Assembly: GCF_020166515.1 (NCBI RefSeq)
Contig: NZ_JAINZT010000008.1
Location: 1-64,000, forward strand
Length of the DNA stretch: 64,000 nucleotides
Direction: 5' to 3'
Source: Robertkochia flava
GTDB taxonomy: Bacteria; Bacteroidota; Bacteroidia; Flavobacteriales; Flavobacteriaceae
Shown: positions 8,407 through 17,279 of the stretch, in pieces
Layout of the letters: each line of letters begins with the position of its first letter
How positions within the stretch are numbered: position 1 is the first letter of the stretch
The notes under the pieces: generated by a model
Databases searched by the model: none
Seen by the model: the letters and a program-made list of their open reading frames with translations, nothing else
Told to the model about the DNA's origin: nothing
Translations under genes and position numbers: made by a program

Positions 8407-9777
8407 ATGTATACGTTTTCAAACAGATTAAGAACAGCAGCTTTCGTACTAATGATAGTTGGTGCTCTTGGATTGGTGTATGGATTTTTTGCCGCGCCTT
8501 CTACCGAAGCAGAAGCCATGGCCATGGTAGCTGATGCCCACCACGGTGAAGATCATGGAGCTGCCACCACCCATGCAGCAGAAGGGGAAGCTTCTCACGG
8601 GGAGGCACATGCAGAACAGGCGCATGGCGAAGAAGCGCATGGCGCTGAAACCCATGAAGAAGAGCATGGAAGCAATCACGGGGAACACCTGCTGCATCAA
8701 TTGCAAAACAAGCCCTGGGCTGCCTTGTATGTAAGTGCGTTTTTCTTCATGATGATCTCTTTGGGAGTGCTGGCATTTTATGCCATCCAAAGGGCTGCGC
8801 AGGCAGGATGGTCTCCGGTACTTTTCCGGGTGATGGAGGGAATTACCTCTTACCTGGTTCCGGGTGCACTGATCGTATTTGTTATCCTGGTACTTTCCGG
8901 GTTGCACATGAATCACCTCTTTGTATGGATGGATCCTGAGGTAGTAGCTCACGATGCGCTTATCCAGGGGAAATCCGGATATCTGAACGTGCCTTTCTTC
9001 CTGGTCAGAGCACTGATCTATATCGGAGGCTGGGGTGCTTACCAGTATTTCTCCAGAAAGTTCTCTGTGGCCCAGGACACCGCTTCAGACGATAGTAACT
9101 TTAAAAAGAATTTCCGTATCTCAGCAGGATTCCTTGTGTTCTTCCTGGTGTCAGAATCGATGATGTCATGGGACTGGATCATGAGTGTTGATCCGCACTG
9201 GTTCTCAACCCTGTTTGGATGGTACGTATTTGCAAGTATGTTCGTTTCCGGTATCACTGTGATCGCCATGATCACGATCTACCTGAAATCTAAGGGATAC
9301 CTTGAATTCGTGAACGACAGCCATATCCATGACCTTGCCAAGTTCATGTTTGGGGTGAGTATCTTCTGGACCTACCTGTGGTTCTCACAGTTCATGCTGA
9401 TCTGGTATTCCAATATCCCGGAAGAGGTTACCTATTTCGTAACCCGTATCGAAGACTATAAACTGCCATTCTTCGGAATGCTGGTGATGAACTTTATCTT
9501 CCCGCTGCTGATCCTGATGAACAGTGATTACAAGCGTCTGAACTGGTTCGTTATCATGGCCGGTATCGTGATCCTGATGGGGCACTATGTGGATATCTTC
9601 AATATGATCATGCCTGCTACCGTAGGAGACCAGTGGTTTATCGGAATTGCAGAGATCAGTGGCGTGCTATTCTTTGCCGGGTTGTTTATCTTTGTGGTAT
9701 TCAATGCCCTTACAAAAGCACCCTTATTGGCTAAGAGGAACCCATATATAGAAGAAAGTAAGCACTTTCACTACTAA
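8407..9777 (+). CDS. actF: alternative complex III subunit ActF, second NrfD-like subunit
   Basis: ActF is the second polytopic quinol-oxidoreductase membrane subunit, related to ActC. It has a first helix at about 10-30, a long loop, and then about nine more helices. The loop at residues 45-97 is unusually rich in His (13) with Glu, Ala and Gly, which suggests metal binding or a flexible charged spacer on one membrane face. Motifs such as SGLHMNHLFVWMDPE and WDWIMSVDPHWFSTLFGWY match quinol:cytochrome c oxidoreductase quinone-binding subunit 2. It lies between actE and coxB. Confidence 0.93.
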   Translation: MYTFSNRLRTAAFVLMIVGALGLVYGFFAAPSTEAEAMAMVADAHHGEDHGAATTHAAEGEASHGEAHAEQAHGEEAHGAETHEEEHGSNHGEHLLHQLQNKPWAALYVSAFFFMMISLGVLAFYAIQRAAQAGWSPVLFRVMEGITSYLVPGALIVFVILVLSGLHMNHLFVWMDPEVVAHDALIQGKSGYLNVPFFLVRALIYIGGWGAYQYFSRKFSVAQDTASDDSNFKKNFRISAGFLVFFLVSESMMSWDWIMSVDPHWFSTLFGWYVFASMFVSGITVIAMITIYLKSKGYLEFVNDSHIHDLAKFMFGVSIFWTYLWFSQFMLIWYSNIPEEVTYFVTRIEDYKLPFFGMLVMNFIFPLLILMNSDYKRLNWFVIMAGIVILMGHYVDIFNMIMPATVGDQWFIGIAEISGVLFFAGLFIFVVFNALTKAPLLAKRNPYIEESKHFHY

Positions 9778-9809
9778 TTAATTATTAAAAAGTAAACGGG
9801 AGAATTAAA

Positions 9810-10871
9810 ATGACGGCATTTTTAACAATAATAGTTCTTGTACTTGTAGCCATTGCGATCTGGCAAATGACGAAGATTTTTGAACTTTCTCAGGTGAAAT
9901 CTGAGAAGTCAGAGGTGGCCAACGACAAAGACAACAAGCTGAACGGTTACCTGATGTTCGGGTTCCTTGTGTTTATCTATCTTCTTACCATCATTTCTTT
10001 CTGGAAATGGGGAGACAAGATCCTGGGTACTCCTGCTTCAGAACACGGTTCGGAATACGATAACCTGATGTATATCTCAATGGCCCTGATCTTCTTTGTA
10101 CAGATCATCACCCAGGCGCTGTTGCATTATTTTGCATTTAAATATCACGGAAAAAAAGGTCAAAAAGCCTTATTTTATGCAGACAACGACAAACTCGAAT
10201 TTATCTGGACCATCATTCCGGTGATCACCCTTGCCGGATTGATCCTGTATGGTCTCTACACATGGACCAACCTGATGGATATCGATGAAGAAGAGGGAGA
10301 TCCGATCATTATAGAGCTTTATGCCCAGCAATTTAACTGGAAGGCGCGATACGCCGGAGCCGATAATGTGCTTGGTGATGCTAACGTAAGATTGATTGAG
10401 ATCGATAAAAATAATGTTCTGGGAATTGACGAAACCGATCCTTATGCCAAGGATGATGTGGTTTCTCAAACAGAATTGCATTTGCCTGTAGGACGTAAAG
10501 TGATCTTTAAGATGCGTTCTCAGGACGTATTGCACTCGGCTTATATGCCTCATTTCAGAGCGCAGATGAACTGTGTGCCCGGGATGATTACCCAATTTTC
10601 CTTTACACCTACTGTAACTACTGAAGAGATGCGTGCAGACCAGGGAATGCAAAGCAAAGTGCAGAACATTAATCAGCTAAGAGCAGAGAGAAGAGCGAAT
10701 GGAGAAGATGTAGATTCATGGGAATTTGATTACGTGCTTTTATGTAACAAGATCTGTGGATCATCTCACTACAACATGCAGATGAAGATCGTAGTGGAGG
10801 AAGAGGAAGAGTTTAACGCCTGGATGGAGGCTCAGCAGACCTTCGGAGAGCAAATGGCGTCAGCTCAGTAA
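9810..10871 (+). CDS. coxB: cytochrome c oxidase subunit II
   Basis: Subunit II of the terminal heme-copper oxidase accepts electrons at a dinuclear CuA centre. It has an N-terminal helix (about 3-22), two further helices (about 48-68 and 88-112, then 128-148), and a periplasmic cupredoxin domain. CuA ligands are visible as CNKICGSSHYNM (C312, C316, H320, M323) and the upstream DVLHS His. The usual acidic residue in CxExC is Lys here, which I recall as common in Flavobacteriia. No heme c domain is fused. It lies 32 nt after actF, in line with an ACIII-oxidase supercomplex. Confidence 0.95.
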   Translation: MTAFLTIIVLVLVAIAIWQMTKIFELSQVKSEKSEVANDKDNKLNGYLMFGFLVFIYLLTIISFWKWGDKILGTPASEHGSEYDNLMYISMALIFFVQIITQALLHYFAFKYHGKKGQKALFYADNDKLEFIWTIIPVITLAGLILYGLYTWTNLMDIDEEEGDPIIIELYAQQFNWKARYAGADNVLGDANVRLIEIDKNNVLGIDETDPYAKDDVVSQTELHLPVGRKVIFKMRSQDVLHSAYMPHFRAQMNCVPGMITQFSFTPTVTTEEMRADQGMQSKVQNINQLRAERRANGEDVDSWEFDYVLLCNKICGSSHYNMQMKIVVEEEEEFNAWMEAQQTFGEQMASAQ

Positions 10872-10913
10872 TTAGCTATTAAAAAGAAAAAAAATTAAAA
10901 CGAATTAAAGATT

Positions 10914-12737
10914 ATGTCAGCAACAGCAGCACACGCACACGCAGAAGATCACGCGCACGATCACGGGCATCATCATAAGGAGACTTTCGTCACAAAGTAT
11001 ATTTTTAGTCAGGATCACAAGATGATCTCCAAGCAATACCTGATCACCGGTCTTATCATGGGGGTTATCGGTATCGCAATGTCATTGCTTTTCAGAATGC
11101 AATTGGCCTGGCCTGGAGAATCGTTCAAGGTTTTCGAACTGCTTTTGGGTGACTGGGCTCCTGACGGGGTGATGGATCCTAATATTTACCTGGCTTTGGT
11201 AACCATCCACGGTACCATCATGGTATTCTTTGTACTTACTGCCGGTTTGAGTGGTACCTTCAGTAACCTGCTTATTCCCCTTCAGATCGGAGCGAGGGAT
11301 ATGGCCTCAGGATTCCTGAATATGGTATCTTACTGGTTGTTCTTCCTGTCGAGTGTGATCATGGTGATCTCTCTTTTTGTGGAAGCAGGACCTGCGGCTG
11401 CGGGTTGGACCATTTACCCTCCGCTTAGTGCATTGCCGCAAGCTCAGGGTGGTTCCGGAATGGGTATGACACTTTGGTTGGTCTCTATGGCCATCTTTAT
11501 TGCTTCGTCTCTGCTGGGATCCCTGAACTATATTGTAACGGTGCTCAACCTGAGAACCAAAGGAATGACCATGACAAGATTGCCCCTTACCATCTGGGCC
11601 TTCTTTATCACCGCTGTTATCGGGGTAGTTTCTTTCCCGGTACTGCTCTCTGCAGCCTTACTGCTGATCATGGACAGAAGTTTTGGTACCTCATTCTTCC
11701 TTTCGGATATCTTTATCCAGGGAGAAGCACTGCACTATCAGGGAGGTTCTCCTGTATTGTTCGAACACCTTTTCTGGTTCCTCGGACACCCTGAAGTATA
11801 TATCGTATTATTACCTGCGTTAGGTATCACCTCCGAAATTATTGCGACCAATTCCAGAAAGCCTATTTTCGGATACAGGGCGATGGTAGCTTCGATCCTT
11901 GCGATCGCGTTTCTTTCGACCATCGTTTGGGGGCACCATATGTTCGTATCTGGTATGAATCCTTTCCTCGGTTCGGTATTTACCTTTACCACCTTGTTGA
12001 TCGCGATCCCATCGGCTGTAAAAGCATTTAACTATATCACGACCTTATGGAAGGGAAATCTTCAGATGAACCCTGCCATGCTATTCTCCATTGGTCTGGT
12101 GTCTACCTTTATTACAGGTGGTCTTACCGGGATCATCCTTGGAGACAGTGCACTGGATATTAACGTACACGACACCTATTTTGTGGTTGCTCACTTCCAC
12201 CTTGTAATGGGTATTTCAGCCCTTTACGGACTGTTTGCAGGAGTGTACCACTGGTTCCCTAAGATGTTTGGTAGAATGATGAATAAGAATCTTGGATACG
12301 CTCATTTCTGGATCACTGCGATCTGTGCTTACGGGGTGTTCTTCCCGATGCACTTCGTGGGAATGGCAGGTGTTCCAAGACGTTACTATACCAACACGGC
12401 ATTCCCGATGTTTGACGACCTTACCGATGTACAGGTGGTAATGACGGTATTTGCCATCATCGCCGGGTTTGCACAGTTATTCTTTGTTTACAACTTCGTA
12501 AGAAGCATTTTCTACGGACAGAAGGCTCCTCAGAACCCATGGGGATCAAATACCATGGAATGGACTACTCCTGTAGAGCATATCCACGGAAACTGGCCGG
12601 GAGAGATTCCTCACGTACACAGATGGGCTTATGATTATTCTAAGACCAGAGAAGACGGGGAATACGTAATTCCAGGTCAGGACTTTGTTCCGCAAACGGT
12701 TCCGTTGCAGGATAAGGAAGAAGAACTGAATCACTAA
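10914..12737 (+). CDS. coxA: cytochrome c oxidase subunit I
   Basis: This is the catalytic subunit of an aa3-type heme-copper oxidase that reduces oxygen and pumps protons. Key motifs are WFLGHPEVYIVLLPALG (CuB His and the cross-linked Tyr), the HH pair in IVWGHHMFVSG, and HDTYFVVAHFHLVMG near the heme ligands. About twelve helices are visible. The first 21 residues hold eight His (HAHAEDHAHDHGHHH), an unusual polar N-terminal tag. It is the last gene of the operon, followed by a strong terminator. Subunit III is not in this window. Confidence 0.96.
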   Translation: MSATAAHAHAEDHAHDHGHHHKETFVTKYIFSQDHKMISKQYLITGLIMGVIGIAMSLLFRMQLAWPGESFKVFELLLGDWAPDGVMDPNIYLALVTIHGTIMVFFVLTAGLSGTFSNLLIPLQIGARDMASGFLNMVSYWLFFLSSVIMVISLFVEAGPAAAGWTIYPPLSALPQAQGGSGMGMTLWLVSMAIFIASSLLGSLNYIVTVLNLRTKGMTMTRLPLTIWAFFITAVIGVVSFPVLLSAALLLIMDRSFGTSFFLSDIFIQGEALHYQGGSPVLFEHLFWFLGHPEVYIVLLPALGITSEIIATNSRKPIFGYRAMVASILAIAFLSTIVWGHHMFVSGMNPFLGSVFTFTTLLIAIPSAVKAFNYITTLWKGNLQMNPAMLFSIGLVSTFITGGLTGIILGDSALDINVHDTYFVVAHFHLVMGISALYGLFAGVYHWFPKMFGRMMNKNLGYAHFWITAICAYGVFFPMHFVGMAGVPRRYYTNTAFPMFDDLTDVQVVMTVFAIIAGFAQLFFVYNFVRSIFYGQKAPQNPWGSNTMEWTTPVEHIHGNWPGEIPHVHRWAYDYSKTREDGEYVIPGQDFVPQTVPLQDKEEELNH

Positions 12738-12756
12738 AGATCTTTTTATATAAAAT

Positions 12757-12790
12757 AAAAGGCCTCCAATTTGGAGGCCTTTTATTTTTC
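12757..12790 (+). terminator. terminator of the act-cox operon
   Basis: AAAAGGCCTCCAA pairs with TTGGAGGCCTTTT across a very short loop and is followed by more T residues. It lies about 20 nt after the coxA stop. Confidence 0.9.
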
Positions 12791-12879
12791 TAACCGGTTT
12801 CATCGGTACCTTTTGTTCGGTACTAAGAGTAGTGGAATTCTGTTTTTCGGAGAGAGCATCCGGAGCAATGTTAGATCTC

Positions 12880-13629
12880 CTATTGTTCTATGATCTCAAC
12901 CAGTTCCACACGTTCGGTAAGTTCGCCATCTTCAAACTTTTCTTCCATGATCAAGCCAACTCCGGGAGCATAGTATTTTAATTCATATTCTCCTGGTTCC
13001 AAAGCAGTATAGTCTTTTGTTACCAGGCAATTGCTGTAAGAACCCAGGCCAATGGTAACTTCTTCGTTGAGGGCAATAACTTCAGCCTCATCTTCTGCTT
13101 CCCCTTCATAATATTCCTGGTAGTACCTTTGCCCGACTTCAGGATTGGCAGGAAGCCAGTATCCGGGTAAGGCTCCATCTACTCCCGCTTCCCAGGCACC
13201 GTCATTATCGAGAAAATTTCCGTCTTCATCATAGTTGTCCACTTCTTCCCCGAAATACCAAAGGTTTCCACTGTCATCCTGGGCTAGCCAATCATCCGTA
13301 TCCTCAATTAATATATCATCAAGATATACTTTATCATTCTGGATAATACAGGTAACCCCATTCACCACCCTGGTGGTATTCAGGCGTTCCAGCCGGATCT
13401 CCTCTTCAGGCTCTTCGCCAATTTCTCCGCCTTCATAAACATATATGTCATCTTCAGAAGGTCCGTAAAATATGTTGGTGATGCTTAAGGGGTCAGAAAA
13501 TTGGTCTTCACTAAATGCGGGTAGGTTTTCCGGGAGTTCATCACCGGAATCCATGTCCGGAGTGTCGTCGTCATTTGAACAGCCAAACAGGAGTAAAGCC
13601 GCCATAAGGGTCGTGCATACAGTTCTCAT
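12880..13629 (-). CDS. hypothetical acidic lipoprotein
   Basis: This is a predicted surface or periplasmic lipoprotein with a signal peptide and lipobox (LLFGC, lipidated Cys at 17), followed by a very acidic linker (SNDDDTPDMDSGDELPE). The rest is acidic beta-rich sequence with a VNGVTCIIQNDKVY segment and a WYFGEEVDNYD segment. This layout recurs in flavobacterial hypothetical proteins that respond to input such as 'LAQDDSGNLWYFGE'. I do not recognise a function. It is monocistronic and converges on coxA. Confidence 0.75.
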   Translation of the reverse strand: MRTVCTTLMAALLLFGCSNDDDTPDMDSGDELPENLPAFSEDQFSDPLSITNIFYGPSEDDIYVYEGGEIGEEPEEEIRLERLNTTRVVNGVTCIIQNDKVYLDDILIEDTDDWLAQDDSGNLWYFGEEVDNYDEDGNFLDNDGAWEAGVDGALPGYWLPANPEVGQRYYQEYYEGEAEDEAEVIALNEEVTIGLGSYSNCLVTKDYTALEPGEYELKYYAPGVGLIMEEKFEDGELTERVELVEIIEQ

Positions 13630-13751
13630 GATCTCAAGGTTTTAGTGTATAAATTGATCTTTGTTTTGTAGTGCAGGCCAGAAATTAACAAGCCTAACGC
13701 TACAAGGTAGTCATGAATGGTGTGTAAAAAACTGACGCAGCGTACTTTACA

Positions 13752-13788
13752 AAAAAAAACCCGCAGAAAGGACTTCTGCGGGTTTTTA
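13752..13788 (-). terminator. terminator of ahcY
   Basis: ACCCGCAGAA pairs with TTCTGCGGGT, flanked by A-runs on one side and T-runs on the other, so it works in either direction. It lies 20 nt past the ahcY stop. Confidence 0.88.
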
Positions 13789-13807
13789 TTTATAATAAAA
13801 AAATGAA

Positions 13808-15124
13808 TTAGTATCGGTAATACTCCGGTTTAAACGGACCTTCCACTTCTACTCCGATGTATTCTGCCTGATCCTTTTTAAGTTCGGTTAGCTCTACTCC
13901 GATCTTTTCCAGGTGGAGTTTAGCAACCTTCTCATCGAGGTGTTTTGGCAACATATACACTTTGTTCTCATACTTGTCAGCGTGGTTCCAGAGCTCGATC
14001 TGGGCCAGGGTCTGGTTGGTGAAGGAGTTACTCATCACAAAGCTTGGGTGGCCGGTGGCACATCCAAGGTTTACCAGGCGTCCTTCGGCCAGGAGAATGA
14101 TATCGTTACCATTCACATTGTATTTGTCTACCTGAGGCTTGATGTTAATATGAGTGTTGCCGTGGTTTTGTTTGAGCCAGGCTACATCGATCTCATTATC
14201 AAAATGACCAATATTACAAACGATGGTCTTGTCTTTCATGGCCTCGAAGTGCTCTCCGCGAACGATGTCCTTGTTCCCGGTAGTGGTGATAACGATGTCT
14301 GCTTTTGCAACAACCGTTTCAAGGCGTTTAACCTCATAACCGTCCATCGCAGCCTGCAGGGCACAGATCGGATCGATCTCGGTAACGGTAACGATGGATC
14401 CGGCACCTCTGAAAGAGGCAGCGGTTCCTTTTCCAACATCGCCGTAACCGCATACTACAACGCGTTTTCCGGCAAGCATAACGTCTGTTGCTCTTCGGAT
14501 CGCATCTACGGCACTTTCACGGCATCCGTATTTGTTGTCGAACTTGGATTTGGTCACCGAGTCGTTCACATTGATGGCCGGCATAGGCAGGGTGCCTTTA
14601 TTCATGCGCTCGTAGAGCCTGTGAACTCCGGTAGTGGTTTCCTCTGATAGTCCCTTCACCCCCGAAGCGAGTTCAGGATAACGGTCGAGAACCATATTGG
14701 TAAGGTCTCCTCCGTCGTCGAGGATCATATTTAAAGGCTCCCGATCTTCCCCGAAGAAAAGGGTTTGTTCGATACACCAGTCAAATTCTTCTTCTGTCAT
14801 TCCCTTCCAGGCATAAACCGGTATGCCTGCTGCAGCGATGGCTGCCGCGGCATGGTCCTGCGTAGAGAAGATGTTACAGGAACTCCAGGTAACTTCTGCA
14901 CCCAAAGCCACAAGGGTCTCGATAAGAACTGCGGTCTGAATGGTCATATGCAGACATCCGGCGATGCGCGCTCCTTTCAGTGGCTGTTCCTCCTTGTATT
15001 CCTCTCTAAGGGCCATAAGACCCGGCATTTCTGCTTCGGCAAGCTCAATTTCCTTTCGGCCGTATTCAGCCAGACTGATGTCTTTAACTTTATAAGGCAG
15101 GTAAGGAATAGTTTTGGTACTCAT
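13808..15124 (-). CDS. ahcY: S-adenosylhomocysteine hydrolase
   Basis: This cytosolic enzyme splits S-adenosylhomocysteine into adenosine and homocysteine, relieving product inhibition of methyltransferases. Visible motifs are the N-terminal [20 protein letters not shown], the NAD-binding [19 protein letters not shown], and the C-terminal PFKPEYYRY that closes the active site of the tetramer. At 438 residues it is full length. It diverges from the phosphopantetheinyl transferase gene, 109 nt from that gene's ATG. No SAH or SAM riboswitch is visible upstream. Confidence 0.97.
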   Translation of the reverse strand: MSTKTIPYLPYKVKDISLAEYGRKEIELAEAEMPGLMALREEYKEEQPLKGARIAGCLHMTIQTAVLIETLVALGAEVTWSSCNIFSTQDHAAAAIAAAGIPVYAWKGMTEEEFDWCIEQTLFFGEDREPLNMILDDGGDLTNMVLDRYPELASGVKGLSEETTTGVHRLYERMNKGTLPMPAINVNDSVTKSKFDNKYGCRESAVDAIRRATDVMLAGKRVVVCGYGDVGKGTAASFRGAGSIVTVTEIDPICALQAAMDGYEVKRLETVVAKADIVITTTGNKDIVRGEHFEAMKDKTIVCNIGHFDNEIDVAWLKQNHGNTHINIKPQVDKYNVNGNDIILLAEGRLVNLGCATGHPSFVMSNSFTNQTLAQIELWNHADKYENKVYMLPKHLDEKVAKLHLEKIGVELTELKKDQAEYIGVEVEGPFKPEYYRY

Positions 15125-15217
15125 ATTACTTTGTTATTTTTACGTTCCTAAACAGGGTTTAACCGCACAAAACAATGCTGGTTTCCCTGGAATTTTTACG
15201 GCCACAAAGGTACGCAA

Positions 15218-15225
15218 TAACTTTA
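15218..15225 (+). promoter_or_regulatory. possible -7 box for the vitamin operon
   Basis: TAACTTTA differs from TAnnTTTG in the last base. A T-run (15193-15198) sits 19 nt upstream where -33 is expected. It lies just before the ATG at 15234. Confidence 0.3.
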
Positions 15226-15233
15226 AGAAAAAA

Positions 15234-15866
15234 ATGCCTCTTTTTAAAACTATAACAGTAAGCAATACCACTAAGGTTCTGATTTGGAAGATAGAAGAAG
15301 GTCTGGAGGCACTCGAGCGTGGGGTAACGCTTACCGAAAATTGCCGCCTGCGATTGGCCGGGATGAAGTCTGAGATCCATCAGCGGGGATTTCTCAGTGT
15401 GAGGCATCTGTTAAAAGCTGCCGGTTATACCAGTCATGATCTTTTTTATGACCTTCAGGGACGTCCCCACCTTAGAGACGGCAGGCATATCTCTATAACC
15501 CATTCCTTTACCTTTTCGGGGATCATCATCAGCGATGAACCCGTAGGTATCGATATAGAAAAACAGCGGTCAAAGATCGGTCGTATCGCTTCCAAGTTTA
15601 TCGATTATGAATTCGGTTTTCTGGATACCACCCAGGTGCGGGAGCTTACCGTGGTATGGTGTATAAAGGAAAGCCTCTATAAATTATTTGCCACCGAAGG
15701 GCTCAGCTTCCGGGAGCATACCCGGGTTATACCCTTTACGCTGGATGACCACCGGGCCAAGGCCTGGGTAAAATACAAGGGGAAAATGGAGAAGTACCAC
15801 CTTGAGTATGCCGAATTTGATGGATTTACCGCATCCTGGGCCCTCAGGGATCGCACAAAACAGTAA
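15234..15866 (+). CDS. 4'-phosphopantetheinyl transferase superfamily protein
   Basis: This enzyme would move phosphopantetheine from CoA to a carrier-protein serine. The Mg-binding GIDIE motif and the WCIKESLYK motif typical of the Sfp/AcpS superfamily are both present, with THSFTFSG just before. The open frame extends to 15114 and overlaps ahcY, but the conserved protein starts at the ATG at 15234, giving 210 residues. It is 12 nt upstream of the thiamine-binding-like gene and probably heads that operon. Which carrier protein it serves cannot be read here. Confidence 0.88.
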   Translation: MPLFKTITVSNTTKVLIWKIEEGLEALERGVTLTENCRLRLAGMKSEIHQRGFLSVRHLLKAAGYTSHDLFYDLQGRPHLRDGRHISITHSFTFSGIIISDEPVGIDIEKQRSKIGRIASKFIDYEFGFLDTTQVRELTVVWCIKESLYKLFATEGLSFREHTRVIPFTLDDHRAKAWVKYKGKMEKYHLEYAEFDGFTASWALRDRTKQ

Positions 15867-15878
15867 TTAAAAGAACTT

Positions 15879-16139
15879 ATGAAGATCTCAGTAGAACTTA
15901 CCCTGACTCCCCTGCAGGACGATTTTGAGCCGGCCATTATTGAATTCATCAGGAGGCTGAGGGCGTCCGGACTTACCGTCCTGGAAAATCCATTGAGCAC
16001 CCAGGTTTATGGCGAATATGATCAGGTGATGGAGGTAATGCAAAAGGAAATAAAATCTGCCCTGGAAATGATAGATAAGGGATTGTTATACATGAAGATC
16101 GTTAAATCTGACCGCAGCGACTATGAGCCGCATTTTTGA
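15879..16139 (+). CDS. thiamine-binding-family small protein (MTH1187/YkoF-like)
   Basis: This 86-residue protein matches the Thiamine_BP/MTH1187 ferredoxin-like fold: a MKISVELTLTPL first strand, a helix, the NPLSTQVYGEYDQVME segment and a closing helix-strand pair. Family members bind thiamin or related pyrimidines, and some are linked to thiamin transport. It overlaps the next gene (pnuC type) by 17 nt, so translation is probably coupled. Its presence argues that the transporter downstream carries thiamin rather than nicotinamide riboside (inference). Confidence 0.8.
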   Translation: MKISVELTLTPLQDDFEPAIIEFIRRLRASGLTVLENPLSTQVYGEYDQVMEVMQKEIKSALEMIDKGLLYMKIVKSDRSDYEPHF

Positions 16140-16761
16140 ATTACTTTTAGCTCCTTACCAGGGGGTGCCGGTACATCTGATACTTCTCGAGGCGGTCGCC
16201 GTACTCTTCGGATTTCTCAGCGTTTGGTATTCGAAGCGTGAGAACATCCTGGTGTATCCTACCGGGATCATCAGCACGGCAATTTTCGTTTATATCCTGC
16301 TGTACTGGGGATTGCTGGGGGATATGCTCATCAACGCCTATTATTTTATCATGAGCATCTATGGATGGTATATCTGGACCCGAAAGGTAGATCCGGATCA
16401 TTTCACTCCGGTAACCACCACCAGCAGGAAAGAGCAGGTGTGGTCGGTTGTCCTGTTTGCAGCAACCGTGGTCTTTGTAAGCGCAGTGTATCAGGTTTTT
16501 AATAAATGGGACGGATGGATATCCTACGCAGATGTGCTTACTACAGCAATTTTCTTTGTGGGGATGTGGCTCATGGCCCGTAAAAAGCTCGAAAACTGGG
16601 TCTATTGGATCGCCGGTGACCTGATCTCTGTTCCGCTATATCTTTACAAGGGATTAACCTTAACCAGCTTTCAATATTTTATATTTACCATAATAGCCAT
16701 ATACGGGTATATTGCATGGAAGAAAAACTTGAACAGAAGTCCGCAGACCTTGTTAGGGTAG
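16123..16761 (+). CDS. PnuC-family vitamin transporter
   Basis: This 212-residue inner-membrane protein has seven or so helices and the PnuC hallmarks: SVWYSKRENILVYPTGI, NAYYFIMSIYGWYIW and, near the end, WVYWIAGDLISVPLYLYKG. PnuC proteins move uncharged vitamins that are trapped by phosphorylation inside the cell. Relatives take nicotinamide riboside (PnuC) or thiamin (PnuT). The thiamine-binding-like gene upstream favours thiamin and the NadR-like kinase downstream favours nicotinamide riboside, so I give no symbol. Both ends overlap neighbouring genes. Confidence 0.9.
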   Translation: MSRIFELLLAPYQGVPVHLILLEAVAVLFGFLSVWYSKRENILVYPTGIISTAIFVYILLYWGLLGDMLINAYYFIMSIYGWYIWTRKVDPDHFTPVTTTSRKEQVWSVVLFAATVVFVSAVYQVFNKWDGWISYADVLTTAIFFVGMWLMARKKLENWVYWIAGDLISVPLYLYKGLTLTSFQYFIFTIIAIYGYIAWKKNLNRSPQTLLG

Positions 16762-17279
16762 TGCTTTATGGTCCTGAATCGACAGGAAAAACCACCCTGG
16801 CCCGGCGACTTGCACAGCATTACCAAACCGAATGGGTGCCTGAATATGCCCGGGATTACCTTCAGGATAAGTGGGACAGGGAAAAGCAGGTGTGCCAGCC
16901 GGAAGACATTATTCCTATTGCAGAAGGGCAGATGCACCTCGAAAATACCCTTGGGGAGAAAGCAGATAAGGTATTGATATTAGATACCAACCTCCTGGTT
17001 ACCAGGGTGTACTCTGAGGCTTATTACAATGGTTATGTAGATCCGTTGCTCGAAAAATATGCCATAGAGAATAAATACGATTTATATTTGTTAACCTATA
17101 TAGACACCCCTTGGGTGGCCGACGATCTCAGGGACAGGCCCGATCAGCGGGAAGAGATGTTCAATATGTTCGAGAAAACCCTGCAGAAATACGATAAACC
17201 CTATGTTATCCTAACCGGGACTGAAGAGGAGCGATTTGCAAAAGCCGTACGTTTAATAGATAAACTGATCAAAACATGA
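16716..17279 (+). CDS. NadR-like P-loop vitamin kinase
   Basis: This 187-residue AAA/P-loop protein has a Walker A GPESTGKTT (residues 19-27), followed by a HYQTEWVPEYARDYL segment and LILDTNLLVT, which resemble the ribosylnicotinamide kinase domain of NadR. The DLRDRPDQREEMF lid segment is also typical. It would trap the vitamin brought in by the PnuC-type carrier as a phosphate. The start overlaps the carrier gene by 46 nt and the stop overlaps DUF4301 by ATGA, so the genes are translationally linked. The substrate could be nicotinamide riboside or thiamin. Confidence 0.85.
   Translation: MEEKLEQKSADLVRVVLYGPESTGKTTLARRLAQHYQTEWVPEYARDYLQDKWDREKQVCQPEDIIPIAEGQMHLENTLGEKADKVLILDTNLLVTRVYSEAYYNGYVDPLLEKYAIENKYDLYLLTYIDTPWVADDLRDRPDQREEMFNMFEKTLQKYDKPYVILTGTEEERFAKAVRLIDKLIKT

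Noticed and set aside
13913-14647. 244-residue plus-strand frame inside ahcY
   Set aside because: It mirrors ahcY on the other strand and has no recognisable domain.
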